Part shown: positions 25,961 through 35,962 of the stretch, in pieces
How positions within the stretch are numbered: position 1 is the first letter of the stretch
Layout: each line of letters begins with the position of its first letter
Source of the DNA: Marinomonas rhodophyticola
GTDB taxonomy: Bacteria; Pseudomonadota; Gammaproteobacteria; Pseudomonadales; Marinomonadaceae
DNA length: 64,000 nt
Direction of reading: 5' to 3'
Assembly: GCF_026113935.1 (NCBI RefSeq)
Contig: NZ_JAPEUL010000009.1
Coordinates: 144,501 to 208,500, forward strand
Position numbers and translations under genes: made by a program
Notes under the pieces: model-generated
Databases searched by the model: none
Seen by the model: only the letters and a program-made list of their open reading frames with translations
Told to the model about the DNA's origin: nothing

Positions 25961-27893
25961 TCAGCTCGCTGACTCCTCATCTTCATGCTGTTTTAGGGGA
26001 ATTGTTAGGGTAAATGTCGTTCCAACACCTAACTCAGATACCACATCGACTCGCCCTTTCATCAGTGCATTTACCCACTGACTCACTAGGTGTAACCCTA
26101 GTCCTGTATGTTGATTGGTTCGACCCGTCGTGGTGAAAGGATCAAAAATATGCTCTTTGATTTCTGACGAAATGCCTATGCCATTGTCGCTAATAACAAG
26201 AATGAGGCTATCTTGTTCTTTTTTAGCCGTAAGGGTAATAACGCCTTTATCCAATCGCTGGAAAGCATGGTCTAACGCATTATCGATAAGGTTTTGAATA
26301 ATTTGAGACATGGCCCCAGGGTAACCTAGCATCTCGATGCCTTCTGGACAGTCAGCATCAATACGCATATCAGGACGTTTTTTTAGAATCGGTTTATAAG
26401 TAAACAAGATGTCATCAACGACATTATGAAAGGAAAAGGCTTGCACATCCTGAGCGGTCCTGTCGGACACAATGCGCTTAAAACTAGAAACCACATCCAA
26501 AGCACGAACAAGGTTTTTTTCCGCTATTAACAATGACCCATCCATTTTTTCAAGACCATCAGAAGGATGCTGTTTAGCTTCCTTATCTAACCAGACTTTA
26601 CATGAAGATAACGCCATTCTGACGCCTCCAAGCGGTGTATGCATTTCATGAGCTAAACCCGCCACCATCAGTCCTAAAGAAGATAATTTGCTACTTTCTA
26701 CTAGCTCGTCCTGAAGATCCACTAAGCGCTTATTCGTTAGATTCAGTTTACGGTTAACCTGCTCCGCTTGTGCTTTTTCTTGCTGAACCAGTTTAAGTAA
26801 TCGATAGGTCTCAAATTGAGCTGTAGTTTGCCGCCAAACCAACCATGCTATCAAAACAAAGAAAACGCCTGCTATACCAATAATGCTAAAGATTAACCTC
26901 GCTCGCCAGGCAGAAAACTCTTCATAGTTAGAGCGTGCAATAAAATACAAAGATGGCGTTTGTGAGTTCTGAACATCTGCCTCTTCGTCTATATGCAGCT
27001 TCAATAGACTCCACAAACGGCCATCATCAAAAACTCGCTCTAATCCATCCACTACATCCATTTCTTGCCAAATAACCGGAAAACGCGTTTTGATATTAAA
27101 GCTCAAGTTATCAGGATGAAGTATGCCGCCCCATTCGAGGTTTTTGTCGGCTGCTAAAACCCAATCGCCATTGGAATCTAGTATTTCTAAATACACACCG
27201 TCACGGCTAAAAGTCCGAATAAGCTCAAACAGTTTGCTCAAATCATAATTCACCACCAGAATCCCTGGTATTTCGCCATTCACTCTGATGACACCACGAA
27301 CCGTTGGCTGAAAAGGACGGACGATTTCTTTATTTTCAATGTTCAAATCCAAAGAAGAAATATAGACCTCGTTGCTGCTATCTGGCGCATGTTGCACATA
27401 ATGCCGATCTGATTTGTTTTGTAGCTGGCCTTCTGGCACACGATAGATAACACCCGCTTGAGAGTTGATTCGAATGTGCTCTTGGCCATCTGGCATAATC
27501 CAGCGAACTTGGGAAATAAGACTAGATGTTCGAGCAAATTGATTGAATTCATCCACCACCTGAGCCTCCCAATCAGCGGGGATTGTTGTTTCGTTCTGTG
27601 ATAATGACAAGCCTTGAACAAGGGCTGAGTTTTGAGAAGCGGCATTCTGAGAAGATAGGCGAGCATTAATGCTGTTGTGTAACAGCAACGTAACTCGCTT
27701 AATATGCCCCATTTCACGGCTAAAAACACTGGCACTACGAGACAATACTTCTGATTCATTCCATGCTAACTGGCTAATTTTATTGTCTAAAAAAACGATA
27801 ACTGCCCCAACTAAGCAAAACTATAAAAACAAAAATACCCGACAGATACATGCAAAGTAATGATTTTTGTGACATCCGTTTACCAAAAGCCAT
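25961..27893 (-). CDS. Membrane sensor histidine kinase, one apparent frameshift near the N-terminus
   Basis: From ATG at 27893 the protein begins MAFGKRMSQKSLL with a first membrane helix; the frame breaks at the C-run 27805-27808 (one extra base) and continues as VIVFLDNKISQLAWNE. Then come a large periplasmic Cache-like sensor, a second helix near residues 320-345, a coiled coil, the H-box GLAHEMHTPLGGVRM, N-box NLIDNALDHA and G-boxes DNGIGIS and HTGLGLH of a NtrB/DctB-type kinase. It starts four bases after the upstream response-regulator gene ends, so the two are cotranscribed and probably form a two-component pair. Confidence 0.87.
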
Positions 27894-27897
27894 ATTG

Positions 27898-30099
27898 TTA
27901 CAAGCCCGCTTTAATCCAACTAATTGTATCGTCTAATGACATAGGTTTAGCAAATAAGTAACCTTGGCCATCCTCACAGCCCAAAGCCAGCAAATGCGTT
28001 TTTTGTTGCTCAGTCTCAATACCTTCAGCAATAACACTTAACCCCAAAAAGTTTCCTAGTTCGATGATCATCTTCAGTATTTCCCAATCTTTCTCGGATT
28101 CTTCCATGCGCCACACAAAGCTGTGATCAATTTTGATAGTTGAAACCGATAAAGTAGATAAATACGCTAAAGAAGAATAGCCCGTCCCAAAATCGTCGAT
28201 ATTGACTCGTATACCTAATGCTTTGAGGTTCGATAAATGCTTGTTAATATTAGTTTTTTCTTCAATGATTTGGGACTCAGTAATTTCTAACTCGATCATT
28301 TCATTCGACACACCTTCTTCTGCAAGCAGTCGTTTAAAGTTTTCGAAGTAATTAGGACGAATGATTTCATTGCCTGCAACGTTCACAGAAATAGGTACGT
28401 TAATACCTAAATTTTTAAGTGTATTAATCGCTTCACAAGATTGCCGCAACATCTGCTGATCCAATTTATCAATCAGACCACTGCTCTCAGCTAGCGCAAT
28501 AAATTGATCTGGCGGAATAAACTGCCCATTTTTATGCACCCATCGCGCCAAGGCTTCAAATCCAATCAGCGTGTTATTTTTTAAGCTAAATTTAGGCTGA
28601 AAATAAGCGTGGATCTGATTATCCGAAATGGCTTCTCGTAGATCTTTTAATAACTCATAACGCCCAAACATTTCCGACGCAAGGGTTTCAGAAAAAGCCA
28701 AGTATGACACTCTCTCGTATTTTGCTCTTTCTAAGGTACTTTTTCCGACACTGACTAATTGTTCTGGCTCATAATTAGGAAAGTCTGAAAATTTCACCGA
28801 GCTTACGGTCAAATCAAGAGAATGTAAGGAGTTTTCAACTTCAATGCTGGTATGGATAATATTCTCGAGTGACGTTTCATTGTAATCCTGATCGTCATAC
28901 ACAATCAGTACCAACGTATCTCGCTCAAGCAAGGCAATATCGACCGCTTTATCAAAGAAGTGGTTCAAATAATCGTACAGAGAAAGCGTTAATTGATCAC
29001 AATATTTAGACCCTAAAACAGACTCTGTATAAGCTAAATCTTCCACGTAGAGCATCAATAAAGTCGCTTTTTGACGCTCCCACGAAAACATATTGTGTAT
29101 TTCACGAACCAGCCAGTTTTTATTATGGATCCCTAAAGTAGGCTCAACATAAGCCAGATTGGTTAGTTTATTATGCAAGGCAACATTGCGGAAACCTGCA
29201 CTGATATTCTCACAAAAGACCTGAAGTAAATTAATTTCATTGACGGCAATATTTCGATCTAGCTTTACCACCACCATGTATTCGCGATCTTCTAACTCCT
29301 TATTAGAGAAATACAGCACAGAAAAGCCATCCTGAAACACATGACTTTTTTGTGTATTGGCTAACGCCACAGCGTCTCTTAAAAAGCTCTCTTGGATTAC
29401 TGATAGAAAATATTGATGAATATGAGACGAAAACTCCCCACAAGCAGCAACAATTAAGGCCTTCTCTAAATGTTCTTCTTCTGGGTGGAAAAAGCACACT
29501 ATGCCGCCGCTGCTCATTTTTAACAGTAAGCCAATTTCTTCCAAAATAGAGCGTGTATAGTCGGTAATGTCGTTCTTTGATGCGATTCGTTGACTGGAAG
29601 CCAATAACAATTGCATACCATGACGAGCCTCTTTCATATCAGAAAGGTGCTCCCAAGTACGCAAGTTACTTAGTACGATAGTTTGTAAATGCGCCTGAGT
29701 GAGGTCAGATTTGCACCAATAGTCATCGATATCGTATTGACCAATAAGATCGTTAACTGGGGCCATACCTGGTTGACCAGTTAATAAAACAATGCGTACC
29801 AAATCATTGCCAATAACGTCACGAATCGTCCGGATTAAGCGTAAGCCAGCGACATCAGTTTCCATGACAACATCAAGAAACATAACCGATATATCAGGAT
29901 TGGCAGCGATAACTGTCGCGGCTTCACTCGCAGATGATGCGGTCAGAAACTCCACCTGTTTATCGTCATAATTAAGCGCACTAAGACCATTCATCAGCGC
30001 TTCTTGGTAATCAGGGTCATCTTCAACGGATAAGACTTTGCAATAGTTTCTTCGTGTAGAGGTTGCTTTCAGTGAATTCTTTTCGTAGGGTAAATCCAT
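27898..30099 (-). CDS. Response regulator with DUF3369, degenerate GGDEF and active-looking EAL domain
   Basis: A 733-residue protein: receiver (about 20-150; phospho-acceptor in MFLDVVMET), DUF3369 (about 170-310), a GGDEF-like region without a GGDEF signature (about 315-460), and an EAL phosphodiesterase (about 480-725) with FEALARW, LEITES, NIDDFGTGYSS, KIDHSFV and AEGIET, i.e. all the catalytic residues. It should hydrolyse cyclic di-GMP to pGpG when phosphorylated. The kinase gene follows directly. Together with the GGDEF gene at the left edge this gives the region both synthesis and breakdown of the second messenger. Confidence 0.92.
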   Translation of the reverse strand: MDLPYEKNSLKATSTRRNYCKVLSVEDDPDYQEALMNGLSALNYDDKQVEFLTASSASEAATVIAANPDISVMFLDVVMETDVAGLRLIRTIRDVIGNDLVRIVLLTGQPGMAPVNDLIGQYDIDDYWCKSDLTQAHLQTIVLSNLRTWEHLSDMKEARHGMQLLLASSQRIASKNDITDYTRSILEEIGLLLKMSSGGIVCFFHPEEEHLEKALIVAACGEFSSHIHQYFLSVIQESFLRDAVALANTQKSHVFQDGFSVLYFSNKELEDREYMVVVKLDRNIAVNEINLLQVFCENISAGFRNVALHNKLTNLAYVEPTLGIHNKNWLVREIHNMFSWERQKATLLMLYVEDLAYTESVLGSKYCDQLTLSLYDYLNHFFDKAVDIALLERDTLVLIVYDDQDYNETSLENIIHTSIEVENSLHSLDLTVSSVKFSDFPNYEPEQLVSVGKSTLERAKYERVSYLAFSETLASEMFGRYELLKDLREAISDNQIHAYFQPKFSLKNNTLIGFEALARWVHKNGQFIPPDQFIALAESSGLIDKLDQQMLRQSCEAINTLKNLGINVPISVNVAGNEIIRPNYFENFKRLLAEEGVSNEMIELEITESQIIEEKTNINKHLSNLKALGIRVNIDDFGTGYSSLAYLSTLSVSTIKIDHSFVWRMEESEKDWEILKMIIELGNFLGLSVIAEGIETEQQKTHLLALGCEDGQGYLFAKPMSLDDTISWIKAGL

Positions 30100-30387
30100 T
30101 GTATTTCCCTTCCTTGTTTTAGCATTTATCTGTTGGATTCATATCATTCAAGCTTAGTCATGTTTATAAAAAATGCATCTGGAACAAAAAAACTTTGTAA
30201 CGAATTATTAATGACCACTGAATTAATAGAATGTTGTCAGCTAAAATCAAAACTCGGCTTGAACACTCGACAACATCCCTGTCAAAAAGCGCCAATATCG
30301 TCAATAATACTCAACTCACTAGCAGGCATTTTGTTTGTGATATAGTAAAACGCAACAAAGTCAAAAAAGGCGGATTAAAAGAACCTC
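30100..30387. other. Intergenic region between the EAL gene and gmk
   Basis: About 290 AT-rich bases separating two divergent genes and so holding both promoters. A TATAGT at 30341-30346 could be a -10 box for gmk, without a clear -35. A TTG-initiated frame at 30133-30345 shows no motif and no ribosome site, and is not considered a gene. Confidence 0.4.
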
Positions 30388-31011
30388 ATGGACAAACATA
30401 AAGGCAATTTATTCATCTTATCGGCTCCTTCTGGGGCTGGTAAATCGACCTTATACAAAGCACTTCTTAGCCAAGATTCACAAGTACGTATTTCCATTTC
30501 TCATACCACACGTGCACCGCGAGCTGGTGAAGAACATGGTCGAGAGTATTACTTTATCGATGATGAATCCTTTTTGGATATGATTGCGGAAGACGCTTTT
30601 TTTGAACACGCTCAAGTGTTTGATAATTACTATGGCACCTCAAAAGAATCGATTTTTGGCATGTTAGAGCAAGGCCTTGATGTGATTTTAGAAATCGATT
30701 GGCAAGGTGCTCGACAAGTCCGCCAACTTTACCCTGATGCCATCGGCGTATTTATTTTACCGCCCTCTTTGGCCTCTCTCGAAGAACGTCTTCGCAAACG
30801 CGCGACCGATTCCGATGAAGTTATTCACCGACGTATGGCAAAGGCCGTCAATGAAATGTCTCATTACCATGAATACGATTTTGTGATTGTGAATGACGAT
30901 TTTGATACGGCGCTTGCAGAAATGTCGTCCATTTTTATGGCCATGCGCTCCAAAACCCCTGTTATGCAGCAAAAATATGGCAATCTTATAAATGATCTCT
31001 TGTCATTATAA
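30388..31011 (+). CDS. gmk: Guanylate kinase
   Basis: A 207-residue enzyme that converts GMP and ATP to GDP and ADP. P-loop APSGAGKS (13-20), the GMP-binding SHTTRAPRAGEEHGREY, and the lid region RLRKRATDSDEVIHRRM are all present. It heads a gmk-rpoZ-spoT-ridA run, the order found in Pseudomonas and E. coli relatives. Confidence 0.97.
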   Translation: MDKHKGNLFILSAPSGAGKSTLYKALLSQDSQVRISISHTTRAPRAGEEHGREYYFIDDESFLDMIAEDAFFEHAQVFDNYYGTSKESIFGMLEQGLDVILEIDWQGARQVRQLYPDAIGVFILPPSLASLEERLRKRATDSDEVIHRRMAKAVNEMSHYHEYDFVIVNDDFDTALAEMSSIFMAMRSKTPVMQQKYGNLINDLLSL

Positions 31012-31068
31012 GAAGCCGTTCAGTAGAATTACCCTTGGAAAAATAGATAACCGAACACAGAGGTCAAA

Positions 31069-31293
31069 ATGGCTCGAGTTACCGTAGAAGATTGTTTAGA
31101 AAACGTTGATAACCGCTTTGAACTAGTGATGGTCGCATCAAAACGCGCTCGTCAACTTGCGACTGGCGGCGAAGACGCAAAAGTGCCTTTAGAAGGCGAC
31201 AAAGTGACTGTAGTTGCACTACGTGAAATAGCGGAAAACCTAATCAACGCAAAAAATGTTGATCAGCAAAAACGCCCATTGCACGAGTTTTAA
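31069..31293 (+). CDS. rpoZ: RNA polymerase omega subunit
   Basis: A 74-residue omega subunit with [20 protein letters not shown] and the RARQLATGG helix. Omega helps RNA polymerase assembly and forms part of a ppGpp site, fitting with spoT next door. The gene is intact, 57 bases after gmk. Confidence 0.97.
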   Translation: MARVTVEDCLENVDNRFELVMVASKRARQLATGGEDAKVPLEGDKVTVVALREIAENLINAKNVDQQKRPLHEF

Positions 31294-31354
31294 TCTCTAT
31301 GGTGTCGCTCATTGCAAATTGTCGCGCTTCTTTTTTGCCAATGTGAGGTGAGCG

Positions 31355-33474
31355 ATGTATACCATTGAAGATTTAGCACTGACATTGAGTCAGTACTTAC
31401 CTTACGAGCAAGTCTCTAAGGTAAAGCGAGCTTACTATTATGCCGAGCAAGCCCATGATGGGCAGCGGCGCAAAAGTGGCGAGCCTTATGTCACCCATCC
31501 TCTCGCCGTCGCCGAAATTCTCTCTGAACTTCGAATGGATTGTGATGGTTTGACAGCGGCCTTACTGCACGACGTAATTGAAGATACTGGTATTAGCCGA
31601 GAAGCGCTCACTGAGCAGTTCGGTGAAGGTGTCGCCGGTCTGGTGGATGGCGTAAGTAAACTTACCCATTTGGAATTCAACAGCCAAGTCGAAAAACAAG
31701 CCCATAACTTCCAAAAAATGGCCATGGCCATGGCCGATGACATTCGCGTTATCTTGGTGAAATTAGCGGACCGTTTGCATAACATGCGCACATTGGATGC
31801 CATGCCAGCAAATAAAAAGCGTCGTATCGCTCGCGAAACCTTGGATATTTACGCGCCCATTGCCAATCGCTTGGGTATGTACAATGTTAGGGTTGATCTA
31901 GAATCCCTCGCTTTTCAAGCCTATTACCCAATGCGCGCGCGCATGTTACAAAGAGCCATCCATAAAAAGTATGGCCAGCAGCGCATTAAAGACACTCAGA
32001 AACTTGAAGATACGATTCGCTCCGAATTGGCCGCAGACTATATCGAAGCCAGCATCAGTGTTCGCGAAAAGCATATTTACAGCATTTATCAGAAGATGGA
32101 CAAGAAGCGCCGTTCTCTGGATGAAATCATGGACGTCATGGGTGTGCGCATCGTGACCGATCGCCATGACAGCTGTTATCGAATTTTAGGCGTGATTCAC
32201 GCCCTCTTTAAACCCATCGAAGGCCGCTTTAAAGACTACATAGCGGTTCCCAAATCCAATGGTTATCAGTCTCTACACACCACGGTGTTGGGTGCTAATG
32301 GTATACCTATGGAAATCCAAATTCGTACAGAAGAAATGGATTTGGTCGCCAATAATGGTATTGCTGCGCATTGGGCTTATAAAGTCAGCGGCTCCTCAAA
32401 TATGCCAAGCAATCACGATCGCGCGACAAAATGGGTGAAAAGTTTATTAGAAATTCAACAAAAAGCACGTAACCCCGTCGAATTTGTTGATAACGTGAAA
32501 AGCGATCTGTTCCCTGACGAGGTGTATGTTTTTACTCCAAATGGCCAAATCATCGAGTTACCTTCAGGGGCAACACCCGTTGATTTTGCCTATGGCGTCC
32601 ATACTGAAATCGGCAATACTTGTATCTCTTGTCGTATCAATCGTCGTCTCGCGCCATTAAGCACACAGCTTGAAAGTGGGCAGACCGTCGAAATTATCAC
32701 AGCCAAAAACGCCCAGCCAAATGTGGCTTGGTTAAGCTTTGCGATTACGGGTAAAGCACGCACCAACATTCGTCATTATTTGAAAGACAAACAGCGAGAA
32801 AACGCCATTTCCATTGGTCATAGGCTACTCACTCGCTCTCTTAATGCCTTTAAAACCAATATCGATGAATTGACCGTTGAGCAAATCGCGCAGGTGCTGA
32901 CCAACCACCAGCTCGCCACCATGGATGACTTACTAGAATCCATCGGTAAAGGCCGCCATGTGGGCTATCTGGTTGCCCGAGAGCTGTTCCCCAACATTGA
33001 TGAAGATACCTTGGTGACCCCGAAGTCCTTTAAGGTGAACGGTTCTGAAGGGATGCTGATTTCCTATGCGAAATGTTGCTCCCCGATTCCCGGTGATCCG
33101 ATTGTTGGCTATGTCCAAGTTGATAAAGGCATTATTATCCACCACCTTAATTGCCCGAATGTTCAGGACCATTTGTCGAGTTCCCTGAACGTTTTATTCA
33201 TATGGCATGGGGCAAAGAAATCGAAGAAGAGCTACACATTAGCCTCATCGTCACTTATATCAACGAACGTGGTGCGGTGGCGAAAATCGCCAGCTCAATC
33301 AGCGACACAGACTTCCAAGTGTCAAATCTCGATATTATTGAGCGTGGCCGAGTCAGTCGTTTACGGTTAAGCATTACTATCTCCAGTCGCGTTGGCTTAG
33401 CCGATGTAATGCGTCGCATAAAAGCTGTTCGTTGTGTCGAGAAAGTCACAAGGGAAACCATTGTAGGGCGTTAA
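31355..33474 (+). CDS. spoT: Bifunctional (p)ppGpp synthetase/hydrolase SpoT, one apparent frameshift
   Basis: Domains in order: HD hydrolase (HPLAVAEIL, LLHDVIEDT, KLADRLHNMRTL), RelA/SpoT synthetase (about 230-350), TGS (about 385-450, DEVYVFTPNGQI), helical and zinc-finger-like region with YAKCCSPIPGD, and ACT (VAKIASSISDTDFQVSNLD). The frame breaks near 33176-33178; adding one base joins QDHL to EFPERFIHMAWG and gives about 706 residues, normal for SpoT. A true loss of the ACT domain would be unlikely to be tolerated without cost, so sequencing error is favoured. Confidence 0.93.
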
Positions 33475-33523
33475 TTGGCCTTTATTTACTGTTTACTGAC
33501 CTTCTAAAATAGGATGCTCATTT

Positions 33524-33910
33524 ATGTCAAAACAAGTCATTCACACTGAAAACGCACCGGCTGCTATCGGCCCATACTCACAAGCCGTTCGTGCTGGCAA
33601 TACTGTGTATTTGTCTGGTCAAATTCCTTTGGTTCCTGAAACCATGGAAGTCATCAGTGAAGATATCGTTGAGCAAACAACACAAGTCTTCAAAAACTTA
33701 CAAGCCGTTTGCCAAGCAGCGGGTGGTTCTCTAGAGAACGTAGTGAAATTTAATATTTTCATGACCGATCTAAGCAACTTCGCCACCGTAAACGAGGTAA
33801 TGATGCAGTTCGTTAAGCAGCCTTACCCAGCACGCGCAGCAATGGGCGTTCGCGCTTTGCCAAAAGGCGTTCAGGTAGAAATCGAAGGCATCATGGTGTT
33901 GGAAGACTAA
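33524..33910 (+). CDS. ridA: RidA-family enamine/imine deaminase
   Basis: A 128-residue RidA (YjgF/YER057c/UK114) protein with [12 protein letters not shown], the conserved Arg in [14 protein letters not shown], and the closing EIEGIMV. RidA hydrolyses reactive 2-aminoacrylate and related imines. It lies 49 bases after spoT, as in Pseudomonas, and is followed by a terminator. Confidence 0.96.
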   Translation: MSKQVIHTENAPAAIGPYSQAVRAGNTVYLSGQIPLVPETMEVISEDIVEQTTQVFKNLQAVCQAAGGSLENVVKFNIFMTDLSNFATVNEVMMQFVKQPYPARAAMGVRALPKGVQVEIEGIMVLED

Positions 33911-33936
33911 TCTCTTCAAACCCATGCTTGTCACGT

Positions 33937-33966
33937 AAAAAAAGAGGCCGCGGCCTCTTTTTTTAT
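33937..33966 (+). terminator. Rho-independent terminator after ridA
   Basis: A 20-bp self-complementary stem AAAGAGGCCGCGGCCTCTTT followed by a T-run, 26 bases beyond the ridA stop; it also serves the convergent gene from the other side, as it has an A-run on the left. Confidence 0.9.
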
Positions 33967-34005
33967 TATGGCGACCTTGTACCTAATCACTAGCGCACTG
34001 CTGAT

Positions 34006-34848
34006 TTATCGCGTCCTGTTAAATTCACGCAACAACTCATGATAGCCCACCACGTAACTCGGATAACGCGGCACCCAACCTTGTGATAAAAGGTATTGGC
34101 CCTGTATACGCTTTCCGGATACTGGAACAAATTGATTACTCTCTTTTACGGCCACCCTTGCACCTAGACAGGTTGCTAACCAAAGTTTCACTTCCCACAT
34201 AGAAACCGGTGTTTGATCGGTCACAATCACCTGTTTGGGTAAGTCTTTCCCCTCAAACGCTATGTTGGCTAAGGTTACCAGTGCTGATACCACATCGTCC
34301 CGATGAATACGATTGGTCCAACTGTTGGCTTCCCAATCCTTTTCACTTAGTACCGTCTCTAATAATCGAAATCGCCCTGGACCATAAATACCGGAACAAC
34401 GCACCGTCACACTGGGCAATACGGCAGCAAGCGCCTGCTCGGTTTCAAGCAATACTGTCGCCGTTGCTGATGAAGGGATAGCGGGCGTTGTTTCATCAAC
34501 CCACTCACCTTGATTTTGTCCGTATACACTGGTGCTGGACACAAAAAACACTTGGGGCGGTTTCACCAGGGTTTTATATCGACGAATCAACACTTGCGCG
34601 GTGTCAAAATATGCGGCTCGATACGCGTCTTCGTCACGACCATTGGGGGTCATAATCAAGAAAACCACATCCACATCAGGTAAGTTGCCATCTGTCATGC
34701 TCAGTAGGTCACCAGTGATCCCCACCACGCCTTCTGGGAAATGGGCTTTTGTACGACGAATTCCCGTCACCTCATGACCGTTTTTCACCAATTCAGCGGC
34801 TACACCAGAACCTAAATCACCGCAACCTGCGATCAGAACCTTTGCCAT
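34006..34848 (-). CDS. NAD(P)-dependent sugar epimerase/dehydratase-like SDR protein
   Basis: A 280-residue extended-SDR protein: glycine-rich nucleotide site MAKVLIAGCGDLGSGVA at the start, FVSSTSVYGQNQG in the middle (Ser and Tyr of the SDR site), and CSGIYGPGR near residue 156. It resembles YeeZ-type proteins of unknown substrate. The gene is convergent with ridA and divergent from oxyR. The catalytic Tyr-x-x-x-Lys is not clear (YGQNQ), so activity is uncertain. Confidence 0.85.
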   Translation of the reverse strand: MAKVLIAGCGDLGSGVAAELVKNGHEVTGIRRTKAHFPEGVVGITGDLLSMTDGNLPDVDVVFLIMTPNGRDEDAYRAAYFDTAQVLIRRYKTLVKPPQVFFVSSTSVYGQNQGEWVDETTPAIPSSATATVLLETEQALAAVLPSVTVRCSGIYGPGRFRLLETVLSEKDWEANSWTNRIHRDDVVSALVTLANIAFEGKDLPKQVIVTDQTPVSMWEVKLWLATCLGARVAVKESNQFVPVSGKRIQGQYLLSQGWVPRYPSYVVGYHELLREFNRTR

Positions 34849-35030
34849 TAACCTTCTCCAAACTACGTTAAACGCGAACGCTATAAAACTTTTGCCGCAC
34901 TACTGTGTGGAATACTGACAGATATTCTAAGGAAGAAATACTCAGCAATAAAAAAGGAACGAGTATACTTTATCAAAATATGTATTATCATAGTTATTAA
35001 CAATGAAAAAGCTTAAGCAAAAGGTGTGTT

Positions 35031-35936
35031 ATGACATTAACGGAATTGAAATACATTGTAATGCTGGCAGAAAAAAAACATTTTGGACAAGCAGCACTGG
35101 ATTGCCATGTGTCACAACCGACTCTTAGCGTCGCCGTCAAAAAACTGGAAGACGAGCTAGGCGTGGCGATTTTTGAGCGCAGCAAAAGTTCAGTTTATGT
35201 CACACCGCTGGGGGAACAAATTATTACCCAAGCAAAGCGTGTACTGCATCAAGCCAATACCATCAAAGAACTCGCTTCGTCGGGAAAGAACCAATTAAAA
35301 GGCCCTCTCAAAGTCGGTGCTATTTTTACCATTGCACCTTACTTGTTTCCTTTTATGATTCCGTCTTTGCATAAAATCACCTCAGGCATGCCGTTGATCA
35401 TTGAAGAAGACCTCACGGAAAACTTACGCCCTAAACTACGTAATGGAGAATTAGATGCCATCATCGTGGCGCTGCCTTTTCGTGAACCGGATGTGGTAAC
35501 ACAACCCATTTACGAAGAAGAATTCATGGTGCTGATGCCGAAATCGCATCCATGGACCAAATTGGCCAGCATAGATACAGATCAGTTATCAACTGACAAC
35601 TTGTTGTTACTCGGTAAAGGCCACTGTTTTAGTGAGCAGGTACTGGAAGCTTGTCCTTTGGTTAACGAAAACGAGTTTGGCGACGGCCGCACTATCGTTA
35701 ACGGTAGCTCATTAGAAACCATTCGCTACATGGTCGCATCAGGCTTAGGCGTCACTGTGTTGCCTAAATCGGCGGTGATGAACATTAATCATGACATGCT
35801 AGAAGTCAGACCTTTTACCGCACCGGCCCCCAAACGTACCGTGGCATTAGCTTGGCGAGCGAGCTTCCCACGTCCTAAAGCGATTGAAGCCGTTAGCCAG
35901 TCTATCCGTGATGCTTGTAAGCAGCTAGACCTGTAG
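35031..35936 (+). CDS. oxyR: Hydrogen peroxide sensor OxyR
   Basis: A 301-residue LysR protein whose redox cysteines lie at residues 199 and 208 (GHCF and EACP), exactly as in E. coli OxyR; they form a disulphide on oxidation and switch the protein on. The helix-turn-helix is FGQAALDCHVSQPTLSVAVK. Next comes recG after 26 bases, as in Pseudomonas. The 180-base leader is AT-rich and probably holds an OxyR autoregulatory site. Confidence 0.96.
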   Translation: MTLTELKYIVMLAEKKHFGQAALDCHVSQPTLSVAVKKLEDELGVAIFERSKSSVYVTPLGEQIITQAKRVLHQANTIKELASSGKNQLKGPLKVGAIFTIAPYLFPFMIPSLHKITSGMPLIIEEDLTENLRPKLRNGELDAIIVALPFREPDVVTQPIYEEEFMVLMPKSHPWTKLASIDTDQLSTDNLLLLGKGHCFSEQVLEACPLVNENEFGDGRTIVNGSSLETIRYMVASGLGVTVLPKSAVMNINHDMLEVRPFTAPAPKRTVALAWRASFPRPKAIEAVSQSIRDACKQLDL

Positions 35937-35962
35937 AACAATTGGATTTGTAGAGAGTAGGC

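Noticed and set aside
30133-30345. 70-codon plus-strand frame upstream of gmk
   Set aside because: Starts with TTG, lacks a ribosome site and any recognisable domain.
33151-33474. Separate short gene with an ACT domain after spoT
   Set aside because: It is the C-terminal part of spoT after a one-base slip, not an independent gene.
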